Source of the DNA: Streptomyces sp. CB02923
Lineage (GTDB): Bacteria > Actinomycetota > Actinomycetes > Streptomycetales > Streptomycetaceae
DNA length: 64,000 nt
Direction: 5' to 3'
Assembly: GCF_001905005.1 (NCBI RefSeq)
Contig: NZ_LWKZ01000028.1
Span: forward strand, 62,001-126,000
Part shown: one piece after another, positions 40,036 through 47,704 of the stretch
How the letters are laid out: each line of letters begins with the position of its first letter
Numbering within the stretch: position 1 is the stretch's first letter
The notes under the pieces: generated by a model
Databases searched by the model: none
Told to the model about the DNA's origin: nothing
Seen by the model: the letters and a program-made list of their open reading frames with translations, nothing else
Position numbers and translations under genes: made by a program

Positions 40036-40443
40036 TCAGCTGTTGTTGACGCCGTTCTCGGACAGCAGCGGGAGCTTGTCGATGATGTGCGACAGCGGCT
40101 CGTCGCCCTTGGACTGCGTCGAGTTCTCGACACACTGCTGCTTCTGCGGCGAGGACAGGACGTCCTGCAGGATGCCGACGTTGACGAGGGCGATGATCGA
40201 CTGCAGGTTGGCGTCGATCGGGATGCCGACACAGGGCTTGTTGAGCGTGCCCTCGATCAGGCTCAGCTGCGGGGCCATGTCACCCTCGGTGCTGGAGTTG
40301 CCGAACGCCTGCTCCGCGCCGTTGCCGTTGGCAGTCGACGTGCCGCGACCGTCACCGACCGCCATGGCCTGCGGAGCCGCCATAGCCGAAACGCCGACGA
40401 TGGACGCGGCTACGGCCGTCGTGGCCAGGAACTTCTTGATCAC
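40036..40443 (-). CDS. Rodlin 3
   Basis: 135 aa from GTG 40443 (AAGGG upstream). Signal peptide to about residue 28 (APQAMA). The C-terminal half matches the other two rodlins almost residue for residue (QSIIALVNVGILQDVLSSPQ; CVENSTQSKGDEPLSHIIDKL). The middle reads APQLSLIEGTLNKPCVGIP. Three rodlins in one locus exceed the RdlA/RdlB pair known from S. coelicolor. Confidence 0.93.
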   Translation of the reverse strand: MIKKFLATTAVAASIVGVSAMAAPQAMAVGDGRGTSTANGNGAEQAFGNSSTEGDMAPQLSLIEGTLNKPCVGIPIDANLQSIIALVNVGILQDVLSSPQKQQCVENSTQSKGDEPLSHIIDKLPLLSENGVNNS

Positions 40444-40707
40444 GATTCACCCTTCTCGAAGCGGAGTGCCCGTTTCCGGAGCGTCCTGGACAACTCGTGG
40501 CCGCCAGTTCAGTTTCGCCGGTTCACCCGAATGCCACGAAACCGTAGACACATATCACCGCATCGCCGGGTGACCGGCCGTATGCACCCGCGCGGAACTC
40601 GCGGGGCACCGGCCGCCCGGCGTGAATCGCGAAAATGAGCGAAACCACCAACGGCTCCGCCCACCGTGCTTTTCCCCGCGGCGACTGTCATAATCCCGCC
40701 GCACACA

Positions 40708-40736
40708 GAAAGGCCCCGCGAGTCGCGGGGCCTTTC
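40708..40736. terminator. Perfect 13-bp stem terminator
   Basis: GAAAGGCCCCGCG pairs with CGCGGGGCCTTTC around loop AGT. It lies downstream of the Tyr/Asn-rich secreted protein gene. Confidence 0.8.
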
Positions 40737-40789
40737 CTGGTCTCAGCGGGTCGGCGGCCCGAGGTGCCGCCCGTCCCGCGGAAGCCGGC

Positions 40790-41080
40790 TCACTGCTCGA
40801 CGTTGCCGATCGCCAGGCCGACCTTGGTGACGTTCTTCTTGTACTTGAACTTGTACGTGTCGTTGTCGTTGTACGTGTACGCCTTGTTGTCGTTGTACTC
40901 GTTGTGCTCCTTGTGCACCCGGTCACAGTGGAACTTGCCGTACTTGGCACCGCAGTTGCTGCCGGCGGTGAGCCGCGGCGCGTCGTCCCAGGACGCGGCG
41001 GAGGCCATGCCCGAGAGCGGGACGACGGCAAGAGCGGCGATGGCGACCGAGCCGGCGGTACGACCGATGAACTTGCGCAT
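40790..41080 (-). CDS. Secreted Tyr/Asn/Lys-rich small protein
   Basis: 96 aa. ATG 41080 follows a GAGAG stretch. Signal peptide to about residue 28 (MRKFIGRTAGSVAIAALAV, cleavage after ASA). The mature part has two cysteines (SNCGAKYGKFHC) followed by a low-complexity polar stretch, HNEYNDNKAYTYNDN then DTYKFKYKKNVTK. The Tyr/Asn/Lys content is unusual for a GC-rich genome and the codons are ordinary GC-rich synonyms (AAC, TAC, AAG). Function unknown; placed beside rodlins it may be a further hyphal surface protein. Confidence 0.72.
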   Translation of the reverse strand: MRKFIGRTAGSVAIAALAVVPLSGMASAASWDDAPRLTAGSNCGAKYGKFHCDRVHKEHNEYNDNKAYTYNDNDTYKFKYKKNVTKVGLAIGNVEQ

Positions 41081-41437
41081 GCTTTCTCTCCTCGTGCGCA
41101 GAAATGTGACACGGGATGTCTACCGTCCCGTATGCGGTCGAACACGTGCTGCTGTGTGATATATCTGTTCGGGTCCGAAGTGCGACCATTTGCAGCACCA
41201 GCGTTTCCCCCGTGGAAATGCTTGCGCTATCCACGATCGGCCGCATTCGCGGGGTGCGCCGAATGCAGCCGCGGCCCGTGGCGGGGCCCGGTGCCGCCCG
41301 GCGGCTCCCGCGCGGCGGGGGCGCCCCGCAGCGGCGCGAAGCGGGCGCCGGGGAAGAGGGCGCCGCCCGGCACACTGGACGGGAGCGGGAAACCGCCCCG
41401 GAGTCCGGCCGCGGCCGGGCGCACATGTGGAGGAGCG
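41081..41437. other. Divergent intergenic region
   Basis: 357 bp between the small secreted protein and the STAS gene. The left third is relatively AT-rich (around 41155 to 41200, including GATATATC), so it is the likely promoter zone for the secreted protein. No gene recognised; the right part is GC-rich. Confidence 0.4.
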
Positions 41438-41965
41438 ATGTCCCAAGGCAGGCGGCACCTGACGATCACCACGGTCGTCGACGCCGAGGAGTGCGCGGTG
41501 CTCCGGGTGGCCGGGGAACTGGACGTACACGCGGAGCGGCAGTTCCTGGACGAGTCCGGGGCCGTGATCGCGGCCGGGCACCGGTTCCTGGTGCTGGACC
41601 TGACCGCGCTGCGGTTCTGCGACTCCCGCGGCCTGAACTGCCTGCTCGCCCTGGAGTGGCTGTGCCGGCGCATGAACGGGCGGCTGCTGCTCGCCTCCCT
41701 GGGCGTACGCGTCCTGCACGTGCTCCTGGTCACCCGGGCCGTGGACGCCCTGGCCTGCTTCCCGACCGTCGGCCACGCGCTGGCGGCCGTCCCCGTGGAG
41801 ATCCGCCCGGCCTGGCCGCCCGGCGGCACGGCGTCCGCCGACGGCGGGATGATCACCGGCGCGGACGGCAACGGCGGCGTCAGCCGTGACGGCAGCGACA
41901 GCGGGGGCGACGACGACGGCGTCAAGACCGGTGACACGGACACCCGCCGGTCCTACGATCAGTGA
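41438..41965 (+). CDS. STAS-domain protein (anti-anti-sigma-like)
   Basis: 175 aa. ATG 41438 with GGAG upstream. The STAS domain spans about residues 8-112; the phospho-loop reads FCDSRGLN (about 66-73), keeping the Ser after Asp but with Arg where Ser/Thr is usual. A 55-residue Gly/Asp-rich tail (DGNGGVSRDGSDSGGDDDG) follows. It stands alone without a kinase gene, so it is an orphan antagonist that could serve one of the many RsbW-like ATPases in Streptomyces. Partner unknown. Confidence 0.75.
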   Translation: MSQGRRHLTITTVVDAEECAVLRVAGELDVHAERQFLDESGAVIAAGHRFLVLDLTALRFCDSRGLNCLLALEWLCRRMNGRLLLASLGVRVLHVLLVTRAVDALACFPTVGHALAAVPVEIRPAWPPGGTASADGGMITGADGNGGVSRDGSDSGGDDDGVKTGDTDTRRSYDQ

Positions 41966-42139
41966 GAGGCCGCAGCCGGTGAGAGGCCACAGCCGATAAG
42001 AGAGCTCAGCCGGGACCGGACCGGACCGCTCCGCAAGCGTCCGGCGGCATCCCCGGCACCGCACGGGCACGGCACCCCACGGGCACCGCAGTCCCCCGCG
42101 CCGGGCTCTTCGGCCGCCGCGAACGACGGTCAAGTACTG

Positions 42140-42221
42140 TGCCCGGAGCCGGACTTGAACCGGCACGGCCCGAAGGCCAGCGAGGTTTAAGCTCGCCGTG
42201 TCTGCATTCCACCATCCGGGC
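42140..42221 (-). tRNA. bldA: tRNA-Leu(UAA), bldA
   Basis: The 82-nt minus-strand sequence folds as a class II tRNA. The acceptor stem is GCCCGGA / TCCGGGC with discriminator A, the T arm holds GGTTCAAGTCC, and there is a long variable arm GGCC-TTC-GGCC. The anticodon stem GCGAG/CTCGC encloses loop CTTAAAC, giving anticodon UAA. In Streptomyces this is the only tRNA reading UUA, and it controls development and antibiotic genes. CCA is not encoded. A candidate -10 box TACGCT lies 37 nt upstream (42258-42263). Confidence 0.95.
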
Positions 42222-42645
42222 CTGGGATCCCCCATGCCGCCTCAAAGGGGCAGCACGAGCGTAGCCCGCAGTACCGTCTGAACAGGGGTCCGTCTTCCCG
42301 AGGTTGTCTTATTTTATTGGCAACTGAGGGGTCATCAGCGGCTGGTACGGGCCGTCGGCACATGCCTGCGGCCCACCCCCGCCGCTCCGGAAGCCGCCCC
42401 GGACCGGGTCCGGATTGACGGAAACTCGATGCCGTGCGTGCGCCCCCGCGAGCGCCCTTCCGCCCCCTGCCGCCTCAGGGTCGCCGTCATACCCAGGGAT
42501 GACCGGCGGGCCCGGAGCTACGTCGCAGGGCTCCCCCAGGACCGGCTCAAGGGCTGACGTTGTCGTGCCGGAGCCTCCCCCACGATGGAACGGGCCGCCT
42601 TTACCCGGCCCCGACGGTCCCGCCATTCGACAGGAGTCCCTTCCC
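42222..42645. other. Intergenic region between bldA and the ABC transporter
   Basis: 424 bp holding the divergent promoters of bldA and the ABC operon. A short AT-rich island (TATTTTATTGG, 42309-42319) stands out in otherwise GC-rich DNA. No protein gene recognised; open frames here lack ribosome binding sites. Confidence 0.45.
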
Positions 42646-43425
42646 GTGACCACCACCCACACCGGCGTCCCCACCGCCCCCCGCGCCTCGGTGGCCGCAT
42701 GCGCCACGGACCTCACCAAGGTCTACGGACAGGGCGAGACCCAGGTGGTCGCGCTGGACCACGTCTCCGTGGAGTTCCGGCAGGCCGAGTTCACCGCGAT
42801 CATGGGCCCCTCGGGGTCCGGCAAGTCGACCCTCATGCACTGCATGGCCGGGCTGGACGCGATATCCCGCGGCTCGGCCGTGATCGGCGGGACCGAGCTG
42901 AACGGCCTGAAGGACAAGAAGCTCACCCAGCTGCGCCGCGACAAGATCGGCTTCATCTTCCAGGCGTTCAACCTGCTGCCGACGCTGACCGCGCTGGAGA
43001 ACATCACGCTGCCGATGGACATCGCCGGACGCAAGCCCGACCGGCAGTGGCTGGACCGGGTCGTGACGACCGTCGGCCTGTCCGGACGGCTCAAGCACCG
43101 CCCCGCGCAGCTCTCCGGCGGCCAGCAGCAGCGCGTCGCGGTGGCCCGCGCGCTGGCCTCCCGCCCCGAGATCATCTTCGCCGACGAGCCGACGGGCAAC
43201 CTCGACTCCCGCTCCGGCGCCGAGGTGCTGGGCTTTTTGCGCAACTCCGTACGGGAACTGGGCCAGACCGTGGTGATGGTGACCCACGACCCGGTGGCGG
43301 CGGCCTACGCGGACCGGGTGATCTTCCTCGCCGACGGCCGCATCGTCGACGACATGGCCGACCCCACCGCCGACCGGGTCCTGGAGCGTATGAAGGGCTT
43401 CGACGCCCGGAACCGGGTCAGCTGA
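42646..43425 (+). CDS. ABC transporter ATP-binding protein, MacB/LolD type
   Basis: 259 aa. GTG 42646 with CAGGAG 9 nt upstream; the frame extends further upstream but without a better start. Walker A GPSGSGKST (about residue 55), Q-loop FIFQAFNLLPTLTALEN, signature LSGGQQQRVAVARAL, Walker B IIFADEPTGNLDS and the H-loop MVTHDP are all present. It pairs with the FtsX-like permease 46 bp downstream. Such systems export lipids, peptides or drugs, or transmit cell-wall signals. Confidence 0.92.
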   Translation: MTTTHTGVPTAPRASVAACATDLTKVYGQGETQVVALDHVSVEFRQAEFTAIMGPSGSGKSTLMHCMAGLDAISRGSAVIGGTELNGLKDKKLTQLRRDKIGFIFQAFNLLPTLTALENITLPMDIAGRKPDRQWLDRVVTTVGLSGRLKHRPAQLSGGQQQRVAVARALASRPEIIFADEPTGNLDSRSGAEVLGFLRNSVRELGQTVVMVTHDPVAAAYADRVIFLADGRIVDDMADPTADRVLERMKGFDARNRVS

Positions 43426-43471
43426 CCGGCACCGGCAGCCACCGCACCGCACCCCTCCCACAGGACTGAGA

Positions 43472-46012
43472 ATGTTCCGTACCGCCTTGCGCAACGTGCT
43501 CGCGCACAAGGCCCGGCTGCTGATGACCGTCCTCGCCGTCATGCTCGGCGTGGCCTTCGTCTCCGGCACCCTGGTCTTCACCTCCACCCTCTCCGACGCC
43601 ACGCAGAAGAGCTCGCAGAAGGGCTTCTCCGGCGTCGACGTGGCCGTCCAGCCGCACCGCTCGGACGCCGCCGACGCCAAGCCGGGCAAGGCCCCCGGGC
43701 TGAGCCAGGCGCTGCTCGACCGGGCCGGGAAGGTCCCCGGCGCGGCCGGCGCCACCGGCACCGTCGACGGGTTCACCGCCATCGCCGACAAGAAGGGCCG
43801 GCTCGCCGGCAACGGCGCCAGCTCCCAGGGCCGCAACTACTACCCCGGCGCGGACGGCAAGGACGCCCGCTTCCCGATGGCGTCCGGCACCGCCCCCAAG
43901 GGCGCGCACGAGGTAGCGCTGGACTCCGGGACCGCCAAAGACACCGGGTACAAGGTCGGCGACACCGTACGGCTGTCCGTCGACGGCCCGGTCCGCGAGA
44001 TGAAGGTCTCCGGCGTCTTCACCACCGACGACGGCGCGGTCACCTCCGGCGGCAGCCTCGCGCTGTTCGACACCGCGACGGCGCAGAAGCTGTTCGCCGC
44101 GCCCGGCGAGTTCAGCGAGATCGACGTCAAGGCCGCACCCGGCACGTCCCAGGACGCGCTGAAGTCGGCGGTCGACAAGGTGCTGCCGGACACGGCCGAA
44201 TCCGTCACCGGCAAGAAGATGGCCGACGACCAGGCCGAGATGATCGCCAAGGGCATGGACAGCATGAAGACCGGCCTGCTGGTCTTCGCCGCCATCGCGC
44301 TCTTCGTCGGCATCTTCATCATCGCCAACACCTTCACCATGCTGGTCGCCCAGCGCACCAAGGAACTGGCCCTGATGCGGGCGGTCGGCGCCAGCCGCCG
44401 CCAGGTCACCCGCTCGGTGCTCATCGAGGCGTTCGTGGTCGGCGCGGTGGCCGCCGTCACCGGCCTGCTGGCCGGTATCGGCATCGGCGCCGGGCTGCGC
44501 GCGCTCACCGGCGCCCTCGGCACCGTCCCGGACGGACCGCTGGTCGTCGCCCCCTCGACCGTCGTCACCTCACTGCTGGTCGGCATCGTGGTGACGGTGC
44601 TCGCCGCCTGGCTGCCCGGCCGCCGCGCCGCGAAGATCCCGCCGGTCGCCGCGATGAACAGCGTGCACGCCGCGGCGACCACCCGGTCCCTGGTCGTACG
44701 CAACACCCTCGGCGCCGTCCTCGCCGCCGCCGGTGCCGCCTGTGTGCTGGGCGCCACCGCCATCGGCTTCGACGGCAAGGGTCTGATGGGCCTGGGCGCC
44801 GGGCTGCTGCTGATCGGCGTCTTCGTGCTGACCCCGCTGCTGTCCCGCCCGCTGATCGCGGCCGCCGCGCCGCTGCTGCGCGTCTTCGGCATCTCGGGCA
44901 AGCTGGCCCGGCAGAACGCGGTGCGCAATCCGCGCCGTACGGCCGCCACGGCCTCCGCCCTGATGATCGGCCTGACCCTGGTCACCGGCCTGACCGTGAT
45001 CGCGGGCAGTGTCCAGAAGAGCGTCGACAAGATGGCGACCGACGCCCTGAAGGCGGACTACGTCGTCGGTATGGCCACCATGGGCCCGCTCTCCCCCGAC
45101 GTGGCGAAGACGCTGGCGGCCGACCCCGCGGTCACCGCCTCCAGCCCGCTGCGCAGCGCCACCGCCCGGATCGGCGATGAGACACAGTCCCTGACCGGGG
45201 TCGACGGCAAGGCGATCGGCGAGCTGACGAACCTGGAGTTCACCGCGGGCTCCCTGGACGGGCTCGGCACCCCGAAGGCGAACAAGGCGGTCGTCGACAG
45301 CGGCACCGCGAAGCAGCACGGCTGGCAGGTCGGCTCGTCCTTCGAGACGACCTTCGAGGACGGCAAGAAGGGCCGGCTCACCGTCTCCGGTGTCTTCGAG
45401 GGCAACGACATGCTGCGGGGCGTCCTGCTCGACACCTCCGTGCTGGCCCCGCACCAGAAGAACCCCACCGACACGCGGGTGATGGTCAAGACGAAGGACG
45501 GCGCGTCCGAGGCCGCCAAGGATTCCCTCGTCGAGACGCTCGGCAAGAACCCGGCGATCTCCGTCCAGGACAAGAAGGACGTGTCCGAGGGCATCGCGAA
45601 GATGATCAACCTGCTGCTGAACATGCTCTACGGGCTGCTCGCCATGGCCGTGGTCGTCGCGGTGCTCGGCGTGGTCAACACCTTGGCCATGTCGGTGTTC
45701 GAGCGGTCGCAGGAGATCGGCATGCTGCGGGCGATCGGCCTGGACCGGGTCGGCATCAAGCGGATGGTGCGGCTGGAGTCGCTGGTGATCGCGCTGTTCG
45801 GCGGGGTCCTCGGCATCGGCCTGGGCGTCTTCTTCGGCTGGGCCGCCGGCGAGCTGATCGGCAGCTCGCTCGCCACGTACGAGCTGGTGCTCCCGTGGGG
45901 CCGGATGGGCCTCTTCCTGGCGCTCGCCGCGGTGGTCGGGATGCTGGCCGCGCTGTGGCCGGCCCGCCGCGCCGCGCGGCTGAACATGCTGGCGGCGATC
46001 AAGGCCGAGTAG
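43472..46012 (+). CDS. ABC transporter permease with two FtsX domains
   Basis: 846 aa. N-terminal helix (about 15-37), then an extracytoplasmic MacB-like domain and a first FtsX domain (about 265-390). A second signal-like helix pair (410-460), a second extracytoplasmic region and a C-terminal FtsX domain (about 715-840, MAVVVAVLGVVNTLAMSVFE and the EIGMLRAIG coupling helix) follow. The AVGASRRQVTRS and AIGLDRVGIKRMV stretches contact the ATPase. Substrate unknown. The adjacency to bldA matches S. coelicolor as I recall. Confidence 0.9.
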   Translation: MFRTALRNVLAHKARLLMTVLAVMLGVAFVSGTLVFTSTLSDATQKSSQKGFSGVDVAVQPHRSDAADAKPGKAPGLSQALLDRAGKVPGAAGATGTVDGFTAIADKKGRLAGNGASSQGRNYYPGADGKDARFPMASGTAPKGAHEVALDSGTAKDTGYKVGDTVRLSVDGPVREMKVSGVFTTDDGAVTSGGSLALFDTATAQKLFAAPGEFSEIDVKAAPGTSQDALKSAVDKVLPDTAESVTGKKMADDQAEMIAKGMDSMKTGLLVFAAIALFVGIFIIANTFTMLVAQRTKELALMRAVGASRRQVTRSVLIEAFVVGAVAAVTGLLAGIGIGAGLRALTGALGTVPDGPLVVAPSTVVTSLLVGIVVTVLAAWLPGRRAAKIPPVAAMNSVHAAATTRSLVVRNTLGAVLAAAGAACVLGATAIGFDGKGLMGLGAGLLLIGVFVLTPLLSRPLIAAAAPLLRVFGISGKLARQNAVRNPRRTAATASALMIGLTLVTGLTVIAGSVQKSVDKMATDALKADYVVGMATMGPLSPDVAKTLAADPAVTASSPLRSATARIGDETQSLTGVDGKAIGELTNLEFTAGSLDGLGTPKANKAVVDSGTAKQHGWQVGSSFETTFEDGKKGRLTVSGVFEGNDMLRGVLLDTSVLAPHQKNPTDTRVMVKTKDGASEAAKDSLVETLGKNPAISVQDKKDVSEGIAKMINLLLNMLYGLLAMAVVVAVLGVVNTLAMSVFERSQEIGMLRAIGLDRVGIKRMVRLESLVIALFGGVLGIGLGVFFGWAAGELIGSSLATYELVLPWGRMGLFLALAAVVGMLAALWPARRAARLNMLAAIKAE

Positions 46013-46029
46013 CGGCCACCGCCACGACG

Positions 46030-46076
46030 GGGCCCCGGTGCCCGGACCGCGCGCAACGGTCCGGGCGCCGGGGCCC
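46030..46076. terminator. Long-stem terminator of ABC operon
   Basis: A 20-bp stem (19 of 20 paired), GGGCCCCGGTGCCCGGACCG against its complement, with loop CGCGCAA. Confidence 0.85.
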
Positions 46077-46082
46077 TTCGTG

Positions 46083-46178
46083 CATGTCGGCCGCTGCCCG
46101 TGTCAGTCGCTGGCCATGTCAGCCACTGGCCGTGTCAGCCACTGGCCGTGTCAGCCGCCGGTCGTGTCAGCCGCGCCA
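46083..46178. repeat. Six 16-bp tandem repeats at the 3' end of the CFA-synthase-like gene
   Basis: Units of C(G/A)TGTCAG(C/T)C(A/G)CTGGC run head to tail from 46083. The last unit contains the stop codon of the cyclopropane-fatty-acid-synthase-like gene. There are no unique spacers, so it is not a CRISPR array. Confidence 0.8.
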
Positions 46179-47480
46179 CTCCCGGGCGCGCAGTGGCAGC
46201 CCGGAGGCCCCCGAATCCGGCGTGCGGACCGCCAGCACCTGGTTGACCCCTATGCGGTTGCGTTCGAAGGACAGCGCGGAGGCGGCCATGTACAGCCGCC
46301 ACACCCGGGCCCGGCCCGGCGTCGTCAGGCGCACCGCTTCCTTCCAGTGCGCCTCCAGGTTGGCCACCCAGGCGCGCAGCGTCAGCGCGTAGTGCTCGCG
46401 GATCGCCTCCACGTCGCGTACCTCGAAGCCGGCGTCCTCCAGCTGCCCGGCGGTGCGGCCGACGGGGGCCAGCTCGCCGTCCGGGAAGACGTACCGGTCG
46501 ATGAACTCGTCGACGTGGTAGGCGTCCTCGTCCGCCAGCGGGCGGCGGGCGATCTGGTGGTTGAGCAGCCGGCCGCCGGGCTTGAGGAGGGCGTACAGGT
46601 CGGCGGCGTACTCGGCGTAGCGGGCGCGGCCGACGTGCTCGGCCATGCCGATCGAGGAGATCGCGTCGAACGGCTCGTCGTGGACCTCGCGGTAGTCCTG
46701 GACGCGGATCTCGACGCGGTCGGCGAGGCCCGCCTCGGCGACGCGCTTGCGGCCGTAGGCGGCCTGCTCCTCGGAGAGGGTGATGCCGACGACCCGTACG
46801 CCGTACTCGCGGGCGGCGTGCAGGGCCATCGAGCCCCAGCCGCAGCCGACGTCCAGCAGCCGCTGGCCCTCCCGCAGCCCCAGCTTGCGGCAGATCAGGT
46901 CCAGCTTGTCGCGCTGGGCGTCCTCAAGGGTGGCGTCCGGGCCCTGCTCCCAGTAGGCGCAGGAGTAGACCATGGACGGGCCGAGCACCAGCTCGTAGAA
47001 GTCGTTGCCGACGTCGTAGTGGTGGCTGATGGCCTCCTTGTCACGGCGCAGCGTGTGCAGCGGGCCGTGGCTCTTGGGGGCCTCCTCGGCGGGCGGTTTG
47101 GGCGGGATCGGGGCTCCGGCCAGGGCCAGCAGGTCGCGGGCGGCGGCCCGGATCTCCGGTCTGGCCAGGGCGCGCAGGACGGCCGCACGCTGCGGCTTGT
47201 CGGCCGCCGTACCGCGCTCCCAGATCAGCCCCGACAGCAGGTCCAGCGCCTCGTACAGGTCGCCCTCGACATCGATATCACCGGCCACCCAAGCGCGCGC
47301 GAGGCCCAGCTCGCCCGGTTTGAACAGGAGGCGGCGCAGGGCGCGGCGGTTGCGGATGACGAGGGTGGGGGCGCCCGGCGGGCCGTACTCGCTGCGGTCC
47401 CAGGCGCGGATACGGACCGGGAGCGGCGCTCCCAGCACCTCCTCGGCGAGCTTGGAGAGCCGTCCAGCGGCGTCGGCCAT
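46167..47480 (-). CDS. Cyclopropane-fatty-acyl-phospholipid synthase-like methyltransferase
   Basis: 437 aa. ATG 47480 is preferred since GGAGG lies 8 nt upstream; a GTG three codons earlier falls in that site. It is a SAM-dependent class I methyltransferase of the CFA synthase/mycolic acid cyclopropane synthase family: SAM motif LLDVGCGWGSMALHAA (about residue 205), HHYDVGNDFYELVLG and MVYSCAYWE typical of CFA synthases, and GMAEHVG. It modifies unsaturated acyl chains in membrane lipids. The stop lies in a tandem repeat array. Confidence 0.88.
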   Translation of the reverse strand: MADAAGRLSKLAEEVLGAPLPVRIRAWDRSEYGPPGAPTLVIRNRRALRRLLFKPGELGLARAWVAGDIDVEGDLYEALDLLSGLIWERGTAADKPQRAAVLRALARPEIRAAARDLLALAGAPIPPKPPAEEAPKSHGPLHTLRRDKEAISHHYDVGNDFYELVLGPSMVYSCAYWEQGPDATLEDAQRDKLDLICRKLGLREGQRLLDVGCGWGSMALHAAREYGVRVVGITLSEEQAAYGRKRVAEAGLADRVEIRVQDYREVHDEPFDAISSIGMAEHVGRARYAEYAADLYALLKPGGRLLNHQIARRPLADEDAYHVDEFIDRYVFPDGELAPVGRTAGQLEDAGFEVRDVEAIREHYALTLRAWVANLEAHWKEAVRLTTPGRARVWRLYMAASALSFERNRIGVNQVLAVRTPDSGASGLPLRAREWRG

Positions 47481-47667
47481 GTCGCACACCTCCGTGTTGA
47501 CGAGAAGGGCGAAGAAGTTTCACCCACCACGTAAACGCCGTCCGAGCATCCGGTAGTCCCGTTCGTTCGTAAGGGAACAGCAAAACGGCCGCGCTGCGCC
47601 ACAACGAATACGCCGAAGGGACGGCCGCACCACGGATGGCGGCCGCTCCTTCGGCGGTGGTGTGCGG

Positions 47668-47691
47668 GTGACGTCCGGTGCCGGACGTCAC
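47668..47691. terminator. Terminator of NADH dehydrogenase gene
   Basis: GTGACGTCCGG and CCGGACGTCAC form a perfect 11-bp stem around a TG loop, 14 bp past the stop. Confidence 0.7.
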
Positions 47692-47704
47692 TCCTGCGGG
47701 AAGG

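Noticed and set aside
40635..41159. Plus-strand frame with a Leu/Tyr/Ser-rich, membrane-like run
   Set aside because: It is the antisense of the Tyr/Asn/Lys codons of the secreted protein; no start signal.
41438..41965. Loss of the phosphorylation site in the second STAS protein (DSRGLN)
   Set aside because: The phosphorylated residue in this family is the serine after aspartate, which is kept; only the next residue is unusual.
42303..42330. WhiG-type promoter (GCCAATAA on the minus strand)
   Set aside because: The -10 matches 7 of 8 bases but no TAAA-like -35 lies at the required 15-bp spacing.
46083..46178. Possible CRISPR array
   Set aside because: 16-bp units are contiguous with no spacers and no cas genes nearby.
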